From assembly GCA_002104895.1 (NCBI GenBank), contig MCFG01000299.1:23363-87362 (forward strand): 64,000 nt of DNA. Direction: 5' to 3'. Source of the stretch: Anaeromyces robustus. Its lineage: Eukaryota > Neocallimastigomycota > Neocallimastigomycetes > Neocallimastigales > Neocallimastigaceae. Within the stretch, counting starts at the first letter, position 1, and the number at the start of each line of letters is the position of its first letter. Below, piece after piece: positions 55,236 to 64,000 of this stretch. The position numbers were made by a program, and so were the translations under genes. The notes beneath the pieces are model-generated. The model was not told where the DNA came from. It made no database searches and worked only from the letters and a program-made list of their open reading frames with translations.

Positions 55236-56415
55236 GTAAGTAAATATGAACTGATACTCCTGAATCTAACACAGTTTGTGATATTGTTTGAATTATCATT
55301 GTTGATAATTGTTTTAGCCTCTTCAATATCATTGATCTTTTGTATATAATAAGTGTGGTATTCTGTGTCCGAATTATAGTCTTTGGTAACTGCTTCTTAT
55401 ATATTCTTTGATTCAGAGTTTGTTACAAGGAGGGCGTGTTTGTTTCCTTTATAGTTAGAGCGTATTGTTTTAATGTTTTTGAATTTATTGGATTGTTTTC
55501 TATTGTTAAAGGATTTCTTGGATTTGAAATGTTTATATTTTTTGTATTTGTAATTTTTATTTGTGATGCTTTTATTAAATTTGCATTCATAGGCGAAATG
55601 TCCAAATTTTTTTGCAGATATAACACTTTCCATTTCTTTTCTTGTGATTCCTAATTGTGGCTGCTAGTATTTCTTTGTTTTCTGAATTTATCTTCATTAA
55701 TCGATTTTCTTTTCTGTAGGAATAGATAATATCGGGAATCACGTTAATGATATATTTGGTACAATTCTTCCACTCTAAATTGAAAAACATTGATCCAACG
55801 TAGATTTTCGGGTAGTGACCTATTTAGAATTCCAATTTTGGCGTTATCTGGAATGTTGTAATCCAAAAGTTCTAATTCATCAAAAATATTTTCTATGTAG
55901 GAAATGAAAAATATTTATGTCAACTGAAGTGTCAAATTTGAGTTTTTCTAATTTTTCTTTTAATTCCGATTTTAATTGTTCTTTTCCTTTGGTGAACGAG
56001 TTCTCAAGGATCTTCCAGACTTCGTAGGCAGTCTCTATTCTCAATGATCTTTCTAGTTTCTTCATTTAAGGGGTTTAAAATTATCTATTTCCTGGTGTTG
56101 TCGTTTTTAATATCTGATAATTGAGTAGACTTGTGGTAAGCAACCGAAGGATCTAATTTGTCGATAATGTAATCTTCAGGATTATTAATTTTATTTCATT
56201 TAATTTTCTTTATCTTTTTAGTAATGACATAATCAACAAGGTTGTTAATATCCAAGAGATAAAGCATTTTAGTTTTCCAGCTATTATAATTATCAGTATT
56301 TAAGGTAACAGTATGGGTAAAAGAATCAGTGTTGTTGAAGGATATATTATGTCTGTTTTCTGGTTCACGGATTTCACCATCTCTGGTTCTTCTATTATTC
56401 AATCTTACGGATATA
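55236..56415 (-). pseudogene. Ty1/copia Gag and protease start, decayed
   Basis: In sense order: MNNRRTRDGEIREPENRHN, the copia gag signature NYNSWKTKMLYLLDINNLVDYVI, NPEDYIIDKLDPS, the UBN2-like AYEVWKILENSFTKG..KSELKEKLEKLKFD, a knuckle CYIC..GHFAYEC (one extra A breaks it), and VLDSGVSV, the copia protease active site, at about 55246-55275. Many stops and breaks. It ends at the gypsy junction. The only copia sequence seen. Confidence 0.8.
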
Positions 56416-57849
56416 TTGTACTATCTTTCAATATAGAATTTATTTATTAAACAATATTATATGAAATGAATTATTGAAATATAAAGAAAAATCAATTTAT
56501 ACGATGGATTTATATTTTGAAAATAATATTTTATCAAATATTATCATGATAATATATATAATTTAATTAATAATGTAATTTATTTGTATTTTAATAATTT
56601 TAAATTTAATTATAATATAATTTAATTTCATTGGGATAATTTTAAAAGCTAATTGTGATATAATTTAATTTAATTAGGATAATTAATTGTAATTTGAATA
56701 TAATTGTTATAATTAAAATTTCTGATTGGACATTTATTTTAATTTTTATTAATTTTCAATTAAATTTAGTTAATATAGCTGAAATTTTATTTAAAATTTA
56801 ACTTATTTTACTTATTTCAGCTCTTTTTATTTATATAGCTGACCCTTGTTATTTATTTCAGCTTATTTTATTTTTATGGCTTACCCTTTTTATTTATTTC
56901 AGCTCATTTTATTTTTATTTATTGATATATATGAAATTATTTCCCATCTCATTATATATTTATATTATTTTTATTTTTATTTATATATATGTGTATGTAC
57001 TTTGTAAATACTATACTTTAACAATTAATATTATTTTTAATTTAGTTATTTGATATTCATATCATATGTAATATTTAATATAATGTAAAAGAGAATATAT
57101 TAGAAATTATATATTTATATTTATTATATTAATTTATTTTTATTTTATTTATATTATTTAAAATTATACGTAGCTTTTATGTTAATTAAGATAATGTTAT
57201 TTTTCGGATATATTAATTGATATGTTTATGAACACTTTTATTAAAAATAAAAATATTTTGCACCATATTTGTTTAAATATATTTTGTATATAAAAGATTT
57301 CGGAAATTTTTTTTTAAATTAATATATCAATATATAAAATGTAATTAAAATTAATAATGGATAAATGATGTGATATTTTATTATAATATTCATTTATACT
57401 TAGCTTTTATTTTAGAGTCAATGAGACTCTTAATCGGTCAAAAATATATATCTTATAATATATATATTAATATTATTTTATTTAGAATAATAAAAATATT
57501 TTTAAAGAATATTTTGCATATTCTTCTTTTATACTATTACAATACATTATTTAGATATTGTACATTATTAAATACATTATTTAATACATTATTTATTTGA
57601 CATATTCAATTATTCTAATAATTATAAAAAAATAATTAATAATTGTTATAATAAATTATATAAAAATATTATTATTATTCTAATTAATATTTATAAATTA
57701 TTTAATGGCGTTTTTCTGTAATTTCTGAATTATTATAATTATTATAAGTTATAATATAATTATTGATTTAAAAGATTTTTTCTATATAAAATTGAATTTT
57801 TTATTTATGGACCCATATACAAATTTAAATATAAATTTATATGTTTTAA
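56416..57849. other. AT-rich non-coding stretch
   Basis: 56778-56930 is a 41-bp tandem array, three units marked by TTATTTCAGCT at about 56814, 56855 and 56896. Otherwise AT filler. Confidence 0.6.
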
Positions 57850-58202
57850 ATCTTTAAATTCCAATATCTCGCCAACCAGTGGTCCTAATGGGCTGAAATT
57901 CAGATATGTTGTAGCTCTCGAGCAGATCTTCTCAATGAGCATAAAATCAAAGCGAAGTAGAGGAAAATCTCAATTATTTGGTGAGTTATCGTTATTTTCC
58001 TTCACATAATTTTTATTAATTTGCTAAGGGTTAAATTAAGTTGATTAATATTTATTTAATTTGTCAATCACAATTTAAATACATTTTAATACTTGTTTAT
58101 TTTATTGAAAATAGAATTTTAAGTGATTTAGTCAATAACGAAATTTAATTGCAATTGATCTATTAGTGAATTTCAACTTTAAATCCACTAATATTCGTGA
58201 CA
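57850..58202 (-). repeat. LTR-like end (possibly a 3' LTR)
   Basis: Ends ATTCGTGACA at 58202. Beyond it, in minus-strand sense, TTTGGGGGAGCGA is a polypurine tract (58203-58216), and the following 40 bp match the sequence inside the intact element's 3' LTR (10787-10823). So this is the LTR of a related gypsy family. Copies at 4070 and 27047. The outer end was not located. Confidence 0.6.
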
Positions 58203-58344
58203 TCGCTCCCCCAAAGAAAATCGAATTCCAGGCGATTGTCAACAACCAAATAATATGAATTAAAGTTTGAAATTAATAATCTTAAATAATTTATAGTTGA
58301 AAATAATATAATTGAATATATTATAATTAAAAGTAGTATAAAAA

Positions 58345-60170
58345 TTTCATTACTTATCAGAATTGATAAATTTGTCTATTATCTTAATTTGAAAATAGCT
58401 TCCAAAAGTGATAATAGCTTTATCAAGAATAATAATTTTCGTAATACTTACTTTAGATTTATAGACTTAGTTCAAAAGTTCAGTTTCTATTTAGATTTCT
58501 TATCAAATTTTGTTATTTTATTTTTATTAATTATTATTGTTATAATTTACAATTTCTCTTGATTTACTAATATTAAATTAAATTTTTCTAGGTTTATTAT
58601 TTTATTATACTAAGTTTTTTAATAATTATTTCTTTAATTATTAATTTTATTTATTAGACTTTTAATTATAATTTTTATTTAGTTACACTAAAAATTATAT
58701 TATAATATAATTTATTATTTTATTTTTAATATTTTATATTTTATTATTTATTATTTTATTAATTTATTATTTTATTAATTTATTATTTTATTATTATATT
58801 ATTTTATAAATTCACTATTTAAATTTAGTATTTTATAAATTTTTTATTTTATTATTTTACAAATTTATTAAAATTTGTTATGTTAACTAGTTCTAATTTT
58901 ACTATTAGTTTTATTGTAATGATATGGATCCATTATGACTACTAATTAGGCTCAGTTCTACCTGCTTCTATTATTATGTTGGTTGTCTCTGGTTCGAACC
59001 TTACTCTTTACCTCTCGGAATAATATTATTTATTTAATTAATAATGAATATATTCACTCAATTATCAAATAATAATTTACTTAAATTAATAATATGTATT
59101 CATTGAAATAAATTTATTTAAATATTAATTTATTATTCACTTAATTAGTATAATATTTTATCTAGTTCTTAATATTATATTTATTTAATTAAAATAATAA
59201 TTAAATAATTATATAATTCTTATTTTAAATAATTTGCCCAATCATGTAATAATTTAGAATAGATTTTTGAATATATAAATTCATGTATTTTATTTTATTT
59301 GACTCTTTGAGTCGATATTAACAACTAATTAATAATAAATAAAATATAAATATCAACCATAAATAAATGAACAAATATATATTAAATAAATAATTCTATT
59401 ATTAAGTGAATACTCAATAGTGATTTAAATAATTTAATATATTATATTATTATTTATTATTAATTTCCTACAATAACCTAGTGGTCACTCCAAATCTTTA
59501 CATTTATAATTATTAATTAATTATTAATATATTTTATTATTTTATATTGGTTATTATTTACTATTCTAATAACAACGAAATAATTCTTATAAAATTTTTA
59601 TATATATTTGTATTTTTGCATTAATTTAAAGTATTTATAATATTTAATAATAAAATAAATAAAAAGAACAATTTTTATTATAGAAAAGAAAATAAAGAAT
59701 AATTGTTATTATTTAAAAGAATTAAGAGAATAAAGAAATAGAAATTATTTTTATTTAATTTATAAATAATAATCATTTAATGATTATCAGCTAAATTAAT
59801 AATTTTAATTATTAATTTTATTATTTACAACTTTTTAACTATTTACATTTATTATTTACAATTTTTAATTATTTACAAGTTTTAATTATTTTTATAGATT
59901 TATTTAATTATTTAAAAATTATTTTTCTTTTAAATTTTATTAATAATATTTTTATTAATATTTACTTTATTCTAGAAATTATTTTGTTTAATTTATAATT
60001 AATATATATAATAATTTTTCTCTTTTATTTATTTCTTTCTAGAAAACTTAATTGTTTTTGTATATTATTAAGTTAGTATACTGATTAATTTAATTTTAGG
60101 TTTAATTAATATTTTTATTATATTTTATTTTAGTTAAAATTTATGGTAAATTTTTAATATTAAGGATTTG
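58345..60170 (-). repeat. dispersed repeat, copy of 1320-2260, with an R3 insertion
   Basis: See 1320-2260. Lies just inside the LTR-like end, so it is probably the 3' non-coding region of that element. R3 interrupts it at 58915-59502. No protein frames. Confidence 0.55.
58915..59502 (+). mobile_element. R3 element copy 2, complete (588 bp)
   Basis: TGTAATGATATGG..CAAATCTTTACA, nearly identical to 26011-26602; TTTAT is duplicated at 58910-58914 and 59503-59507. A-box position 58948-58958 (first base A), B box GGTTCGAACCT at 58991-59001, 43 nt apart. Confidence 0.88.
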
Positions 60171-60189
60171 AATCAATTATAGATATAAG

Positions 60190-60619
60190 CCACATTATAT
60201 CTACTAAGTTATAATTATTCAGCATGATCATGGGCGACATATCCTTAATTTAATTATTATTAATTTTATTATAATATAGTTGAATATAAATTATACTTTT
60301 ATTTTATTAACAAATTATATTCTTATTTAATATTATTTTTAATATATATTATTATACTTAATATAAATATTAATTTACTTATATTATTGTGTTGTTCAAT
60401 GAAAATGTATAAAAGATTGATGAAATATGTATTTTTACATTCTTTGTAAGATTATTTAACTATTAATAATCTAATAACATAATAATAAATAAATAATTAA
60501 ATAAAACTAAATAATTAAATAAACTTATAATAAAAATAATTATAATTTGTACACCCTACGTATTAGATTATTGTGTGTTCTGACCAAGTTACGTATTTAA
60601 ACCAAACATAAACTTTACA
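60190..60619 (+). repeat. LTR (start undefined) with TATA box and R start
   Basis: TATAAAAG at 60408-60415, then 38 nt later GTAAGATTATT (60446-60456), then a CA end at 60619 (CTTTACA). Same plan as the intact LTR but a diverged sequence. A G+C-richer patch at 60190-60250 may be U3. The left end is unclear. Confidence 0.65.
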
Positions 60620-60629
60620 ATAATCTTAC
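60619..60629 (+). promoter_or_regulatory. self-priming primer-binding site
   Basis: AATAATCTTAC, beginning with the last LTR base, is the exact complement of GTAAGATTATT at 60446-60456. Compared with the intact element both partners carry one change that keeps the pair (G-C to A-T). Confidence 0.78.
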
Positions 60630-60749
60630 CTGCTGTTTTGTAACTTCCTTGGAATTCCAAAGTTCTCCTTAAGAAAGAACACTGGTTATTCTGCGAAATT
60701 GGAAGAAAAAATGGAGATGAATCAAGACGATTCAGTACAATAATTAAGA

Positions 60750-61444
60750 ATGGAAGCCTCTCAAACTGAAGGACTAGAACAATTAAGTAATGAGCTTTCC
60801 CAAGCCTGTTCAAATATTGTATCTGATGTAAATCAAGGTTTCGTCTCAAAGGATGATTTACAATGTTACCATCAAGAGGTAATGAAGCAATTTCAATCCT
60901 ACGAGCGTTTTAACAATGAGATATTGAACTCCATAGAATCCTTGAAGAAAGCTACTCTCTACTTTAAGCACGAGCTTAAGCAAAAAGAGAGACTTTATCC
61001 TGGTGCTATGGCTTCTACTGGTGAACAACCAATTCCGGTAGTTACCACTTCTGTTCTTCAACCTACTTTTGATGACAACGCTACTATTACCAGGTTTGAC
61101 TTAGATCACGATGTTATTATGAGAACAGCTTTCCCTTATACTGTTGCTCAGGTACCTGAAACTGGTCTCTTCTATGGTGATATCTCCGAAATTGATTTAT
61201 TCTGTCAACTTTGCGGAGATACTTTTAAAACTTATCCTTGTAAGTTATGGCCCGAAGAAGCGAAAATCAACTTCGTTCAGTCTAGGTTGCGTGGAAATGC
61301 TAGGAGTTGGTACCAGACTAAATATCCCATTGGTACTGTTCCATCCTCTTTATGGATCCTCCTTGAAGAATTAAAAAGAGCTTTTCATGACTTCGTAAAC
61401 AGGAAATTAAAGAAGATCAAATTACAAATATAAAACATACTTAC
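60750..61444 (+). pseudogene. Ty3/gypsy Gag, truncated relative of the intact gag
   Basis: ATG at 60750; 227 codons to a stop at 61433. Shares QVPE.G.F.GD/KS..DLFCQLC.DTFKTYP, INF..SRLR..AR.WY and KHTY with gag at 15718-16836. Near 61425 one base is off phase (TNIKHTY follows), and an R2-like element begins at 61445, cutting gag off. The N-terminal third has the same heptad-rich character. Confidence 0.87.
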
Positions 61445-61545
61445 TGTAACGAATACTAGAAATTATAGAGTTGGCTTACTCGTTAAGCTCTAGAACTCTG
61501 CTCAGTATTCCTGGGTTCAATACACAGGAATGCCTTTTGTTAAAA
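61445..61545 (+). mobile_element. head of an R2-like element with a tRNA-like promoter
   Basis: Starts TGTAACGAATACTAG exactly where gag breaks off. A box TGGCTTACTCG (61472-61482) and B box GGTTCAATACA (61514-61524) are 42 nt apart; the latter lies in a T-arm-like CCTGGGTTCAATACACAGG. The far end was not found; after 61545 the sequence is AT filler. Confidence 0.65.
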
Positions 61546-62139
61546 TTTATATTTTTATTTTTTACTATTTTATTATTTTATTTTTTTTTTTATTATTATT
61601 TTATTATATATTAATATATTATAAAGTGTATTAAATGATAATATTATTTTATTATAAAAAGGTTAATAGACCAATTAGATTTAGAATATAATAACTCATG
61701 AAAAATGTAATTAAAATATTTTGAAATAATGTTTTTAAATATTCAAGAATTTTCTCATTTGAAAATTCGAGTTTTTATTAACAAAGAAATAATAAAATAA
61801 ATAAAATTATTTGATACTAACCTGTTGTTTGTTTGTGTCCAATAATTCTTGTTTATTTTCTAATATTGAGGTGTTTTTAAGTTTATTAAGAATTATTATT
61901 GTTGGACTTCTGTTCTTTACAATAAAAACTCCTATAAAATTTTTTAAACACCTTAGTATCAAATAATCAAATATAAAATTTTTAAAGACTACTTAAGTAA
62001 GTCAGTAAAAATTTATATTAAAGGAAAAAGGACGCTGAAAAAATAGAAAAGTCCGTATACTAATATAAATTTTTACCTTTTGGCGCTTAATAGTAATAAA
62101 AAATTTTATATAATAATTTTTATAAAACAAAATTTTTTT
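61546..62139. repeat. AT-rich stretch with a repeat shared with 27950-28080
   Basis: 61880-62010 resembles 27950-28080. Nothing coding. Confidence 0.45.
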
Positions 62140-62437
62140 AATGACAATTTCAATTTCAGTTCAATTTTAATTTCAAATCTCAATTTCAATTTCTATCACA
62201 ATTCAATTAAAACTTCAATTTCAGTTCAATTTTAATTTCAAATCTCAATTTCAATTTCAATTTCAATCACGATTCAATTAAAATTTCAATTTCAATTTAA
62301 AATCTCAATTTCAACTTCAATTATAATTCAATTAAAATTTCAATTTCAATTTAAAACCTCAATTTCAATTTCGACTACAATCCAATTAAAATTTCAATTA
62401 CAATTTAAAATTTCAATTCAAACTTCAATTACAAATC

Positions 62438-62475
<38 letters not shown>

Positions 62476-62530
62476 ATTTCAATTTCAATTTCAATTTCAA
62501 TTTCAATTTCAATTTATTCTTAATTTTAAA
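62140..62530. repeat. TTTCAA-based satellite with A-runs
   Basis: Imperfect (TTTCAA)n over 400 bp, with a looser longer order (CAATTAAAATTTCAATTTC recurs), interrupted by about 30 A at 62442; a second run of about 30 A is at 62581 in similar sequence, and another A-run at 62689. Confidence 0.85.
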
Positions 62531-62575
62531 TCCAATTTAAATTTAAATTTTGATTACAAATTCCAATTTAGTATT

Positions 62576-62613
<38 letters not shown>

Positions 62614-62699
62614 TTTTTCTTATCATCAAATTTAAATTCAATTGCAAATTGAAATTTCAATCTCAAAATTTCAAAATCAATTCTGTCAAAAAAAAAAAA

Positions 62700-63375
62700 A
62701 TCTTTTTTTATTTAAAACAATACCAAACTAGAAGAGAATAAAACATTACAATTAAAGTAAACTTGACTAAAATATACAAAAAAGGAAAAAAATATGAAAA
62801 AAAAAATAAATAAATACAAAGAAATTTAAATAAATCCAATAATAAAATTTAAATATATAAGTGAATGAATAAATATTTTTTAAATAAATCAATTAATAAG
62901 TGAATAAAAATATAATATTTAAATAAAACACATAATAAAAAATAAACGAATAATTGTAATAAAACAAATAAAAAAAAAAATAATATAAAATATTTTTCTT
63001 TTTAATAAAAGAAAAATAAATATTTTTATATAAATTGTTATAAATTTTCTTTAAATCAGCTTCCTGTGACTTCCTACGCGAGGTAGCTTAATCAACTGCC
63101 GATACGTAATACTTTTGTTTTCTGGGATATTTGACAACTGAGGTAGCTCATATAATTTTTTTCTTAAGGCTAATTAAGTTAGTCGTTAAAAAAAGAAATT
63201 AATAATATCCTACCTTTTATTAATTTTTAATTAATATTAACAGTCGAATATCTTAGCGTTTATATAACGGTTATAACAAAAGAGCTAAGGGTTCTATCAC
63301 CTGAAGTTATTTAATAATTTATAAATAATTTGTTATAAAAATATTTAATTTTAATTATTAAAAAGAAAATATTAT

Positions 63376-63428
<53 letters not shown>

Positions 63429-63752
63429 CTTTAAGAAAATTTATTGTTGATTTATATAAAAATTTAATATTGATAATTGAAATATCCTTTTCTTATTGAT
63501 ATTGAATTTAACAGTTTAAATCAGCATAGACGAGCCTTACTAATCAATCAACAGAGGTATAGTAAGGGTGGTAATAAGATCCTGAAGCGCGTGACGGAAC
63601 ATAGATCGCGTGAATAGGGTGACGGAAAACGTTTACCATCGGATGAAAGACTCTTGATTAGTAGTCTATTATATTTAAACTGGTCGGAAATTCAATTTCG
63701 ATAATAACAATATTAAATTTATTTTTTTATAAACTTATATTACTTGAAAACT

Positions 63753-63803
<51 letters not shown>

Positions 63804-63875
63804 TATTCTGAAGATATAAATTCGTTTTAATAAATTAAATTTCTCTTATTATAAATAAAGTAATAACTTTTAATA
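62700..63875 (+). other. retrotransposon leader or LTR region
   Basis: Leads to the gag at 63876. G+C-richer patches at 63060-63150 (ACGCGAGGTAGC, CTGCCGATACG) and 63240-63310; A-runs longer than 40 at 63381 and 63755; and the block GGTATAGTAAGGGTGGTAAT at 63556-63584 shared with 29231-29262. LTR borders were not found. Confidence 0.5.
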
Positions 63876-64000
63876 TGGACGAAGTAAACATCGACAATGC
63901 AATCCTGAAAGATGGATTTGCTGGGGATAGACGATATCTTAAGGGCTTTCTCGCTAAAATTAACTTGATATTCTTATTGTACCCAGATCGTTACCCAGAT
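63876..64000 (+). CDS. Ty3/gypsy Gag, start only (runs off the window)
   Basis: ATG at 63876 (MDEVNIDNAILKDGFAGDRR); YLKGFLAKINLIFLLYPDRY matches the LKGFIQHCEIN gag block at 36439-35828. It would precede the gag part kept at 29294 (N-A-MNWAATL). Open to the window edge; whether the element is intact cannot be seen. Confidence 0.75.

Noticed and set aside
57370-57600. 76-codon hydrophobic + frame
   Set aside because: Ile/Tyr/Phe-rich product of AT repeats, with no context or start signal.
62442-62609. poly-A runs as retroposon tails
   Set aside because: They lie within simple TTTCAA sequence, with no gene body or target duplication beside them.

Overview
The window is extremely A+T-rich eukaryotic DNA with long low-complexity stretches, poly-Asn proteins, short AT-rich GT..AG introns and almost no intact genes. 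Together with a broken Cys-rich repeat gene that resembles the scaffoldins of gut-fungal cellulosomes, this best fits an anaerobic gut fungus (Neocallimastigomycota). A Dictyostelium-like amoeba is the main alternative; no marker gene settles it. There is no rRNA, intact tRNA, CRISPR array or bacterial gene. The window reads as a transposon graveyard with one apparently intact Ty3/gypsy element.

Layout. 1-9400: AT-rich DNA made of dispersed repeats and foldbacks. 9409-17616: a short TG..CA element (called R2 here) carrying, inserted inside it, a complete Ty3/gypsy element (10075-17562; 694-bp LTRs that look identical, 5-bp target duplication, gag, pro, pol). 18071-20541: gag remnant, leader and a large inverted LTR/PBS duplication. 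21713-24295: integrase remnant and a G+C-ended element (R5) carrying two nested R2 copies. 25588-30853: R2 and R3 elements, then a gag-protease-RT fragment. 30861-37720: further gag, protease, RNase H and RT remnants and a solo LTR. 37912-38341: a palindromic R2 derivative, then an unexplained pyrimidine-rich block. 39703-43529: AT-rich, no genes. 43530-47937: scaffoldin-like pseudogene split by R5. 47962-51204, 53015-55233 and 55236-56415: decayed Ty3/gypsy (two) and Ty1/copia (one). 57850-61545: LTR-like block, R3, LTR with gag. 61546-64000: satellites, long A-runs and the start of another gag that runs off the window.

How the parts work together. The intact Ty3/gypsy element shows a complete expression and replication logic: a TATA box about 40 bp before a predicted transcript start; a primer-binding site next to the LTR that is complementary to that predicted 5' end (Tf1-like self-priming, with a compensatory base change in a second element at 60408-60629); and a -1 frameshift cassette at the gag stop. 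The same cassette (slippery heptamer touching the stop, 6-8 nt spacer, hairpin) recurs in two other, decayed gypsy lineages here.

The most unusual system is a set of 0.57-0.72 kb elements (R2, R3 and relatives) that end in TG..CA, carry 5-bp target duplications as integrase products do, and start with a tRNA-like region having Pol III A and B boxes 42-44 nt apart. They look like a tRNA-promoter counterpart of the 5S-promoter Cassandra TRIM elements. Within this window one copy is confirmed as an insertion by an empty-site copy.
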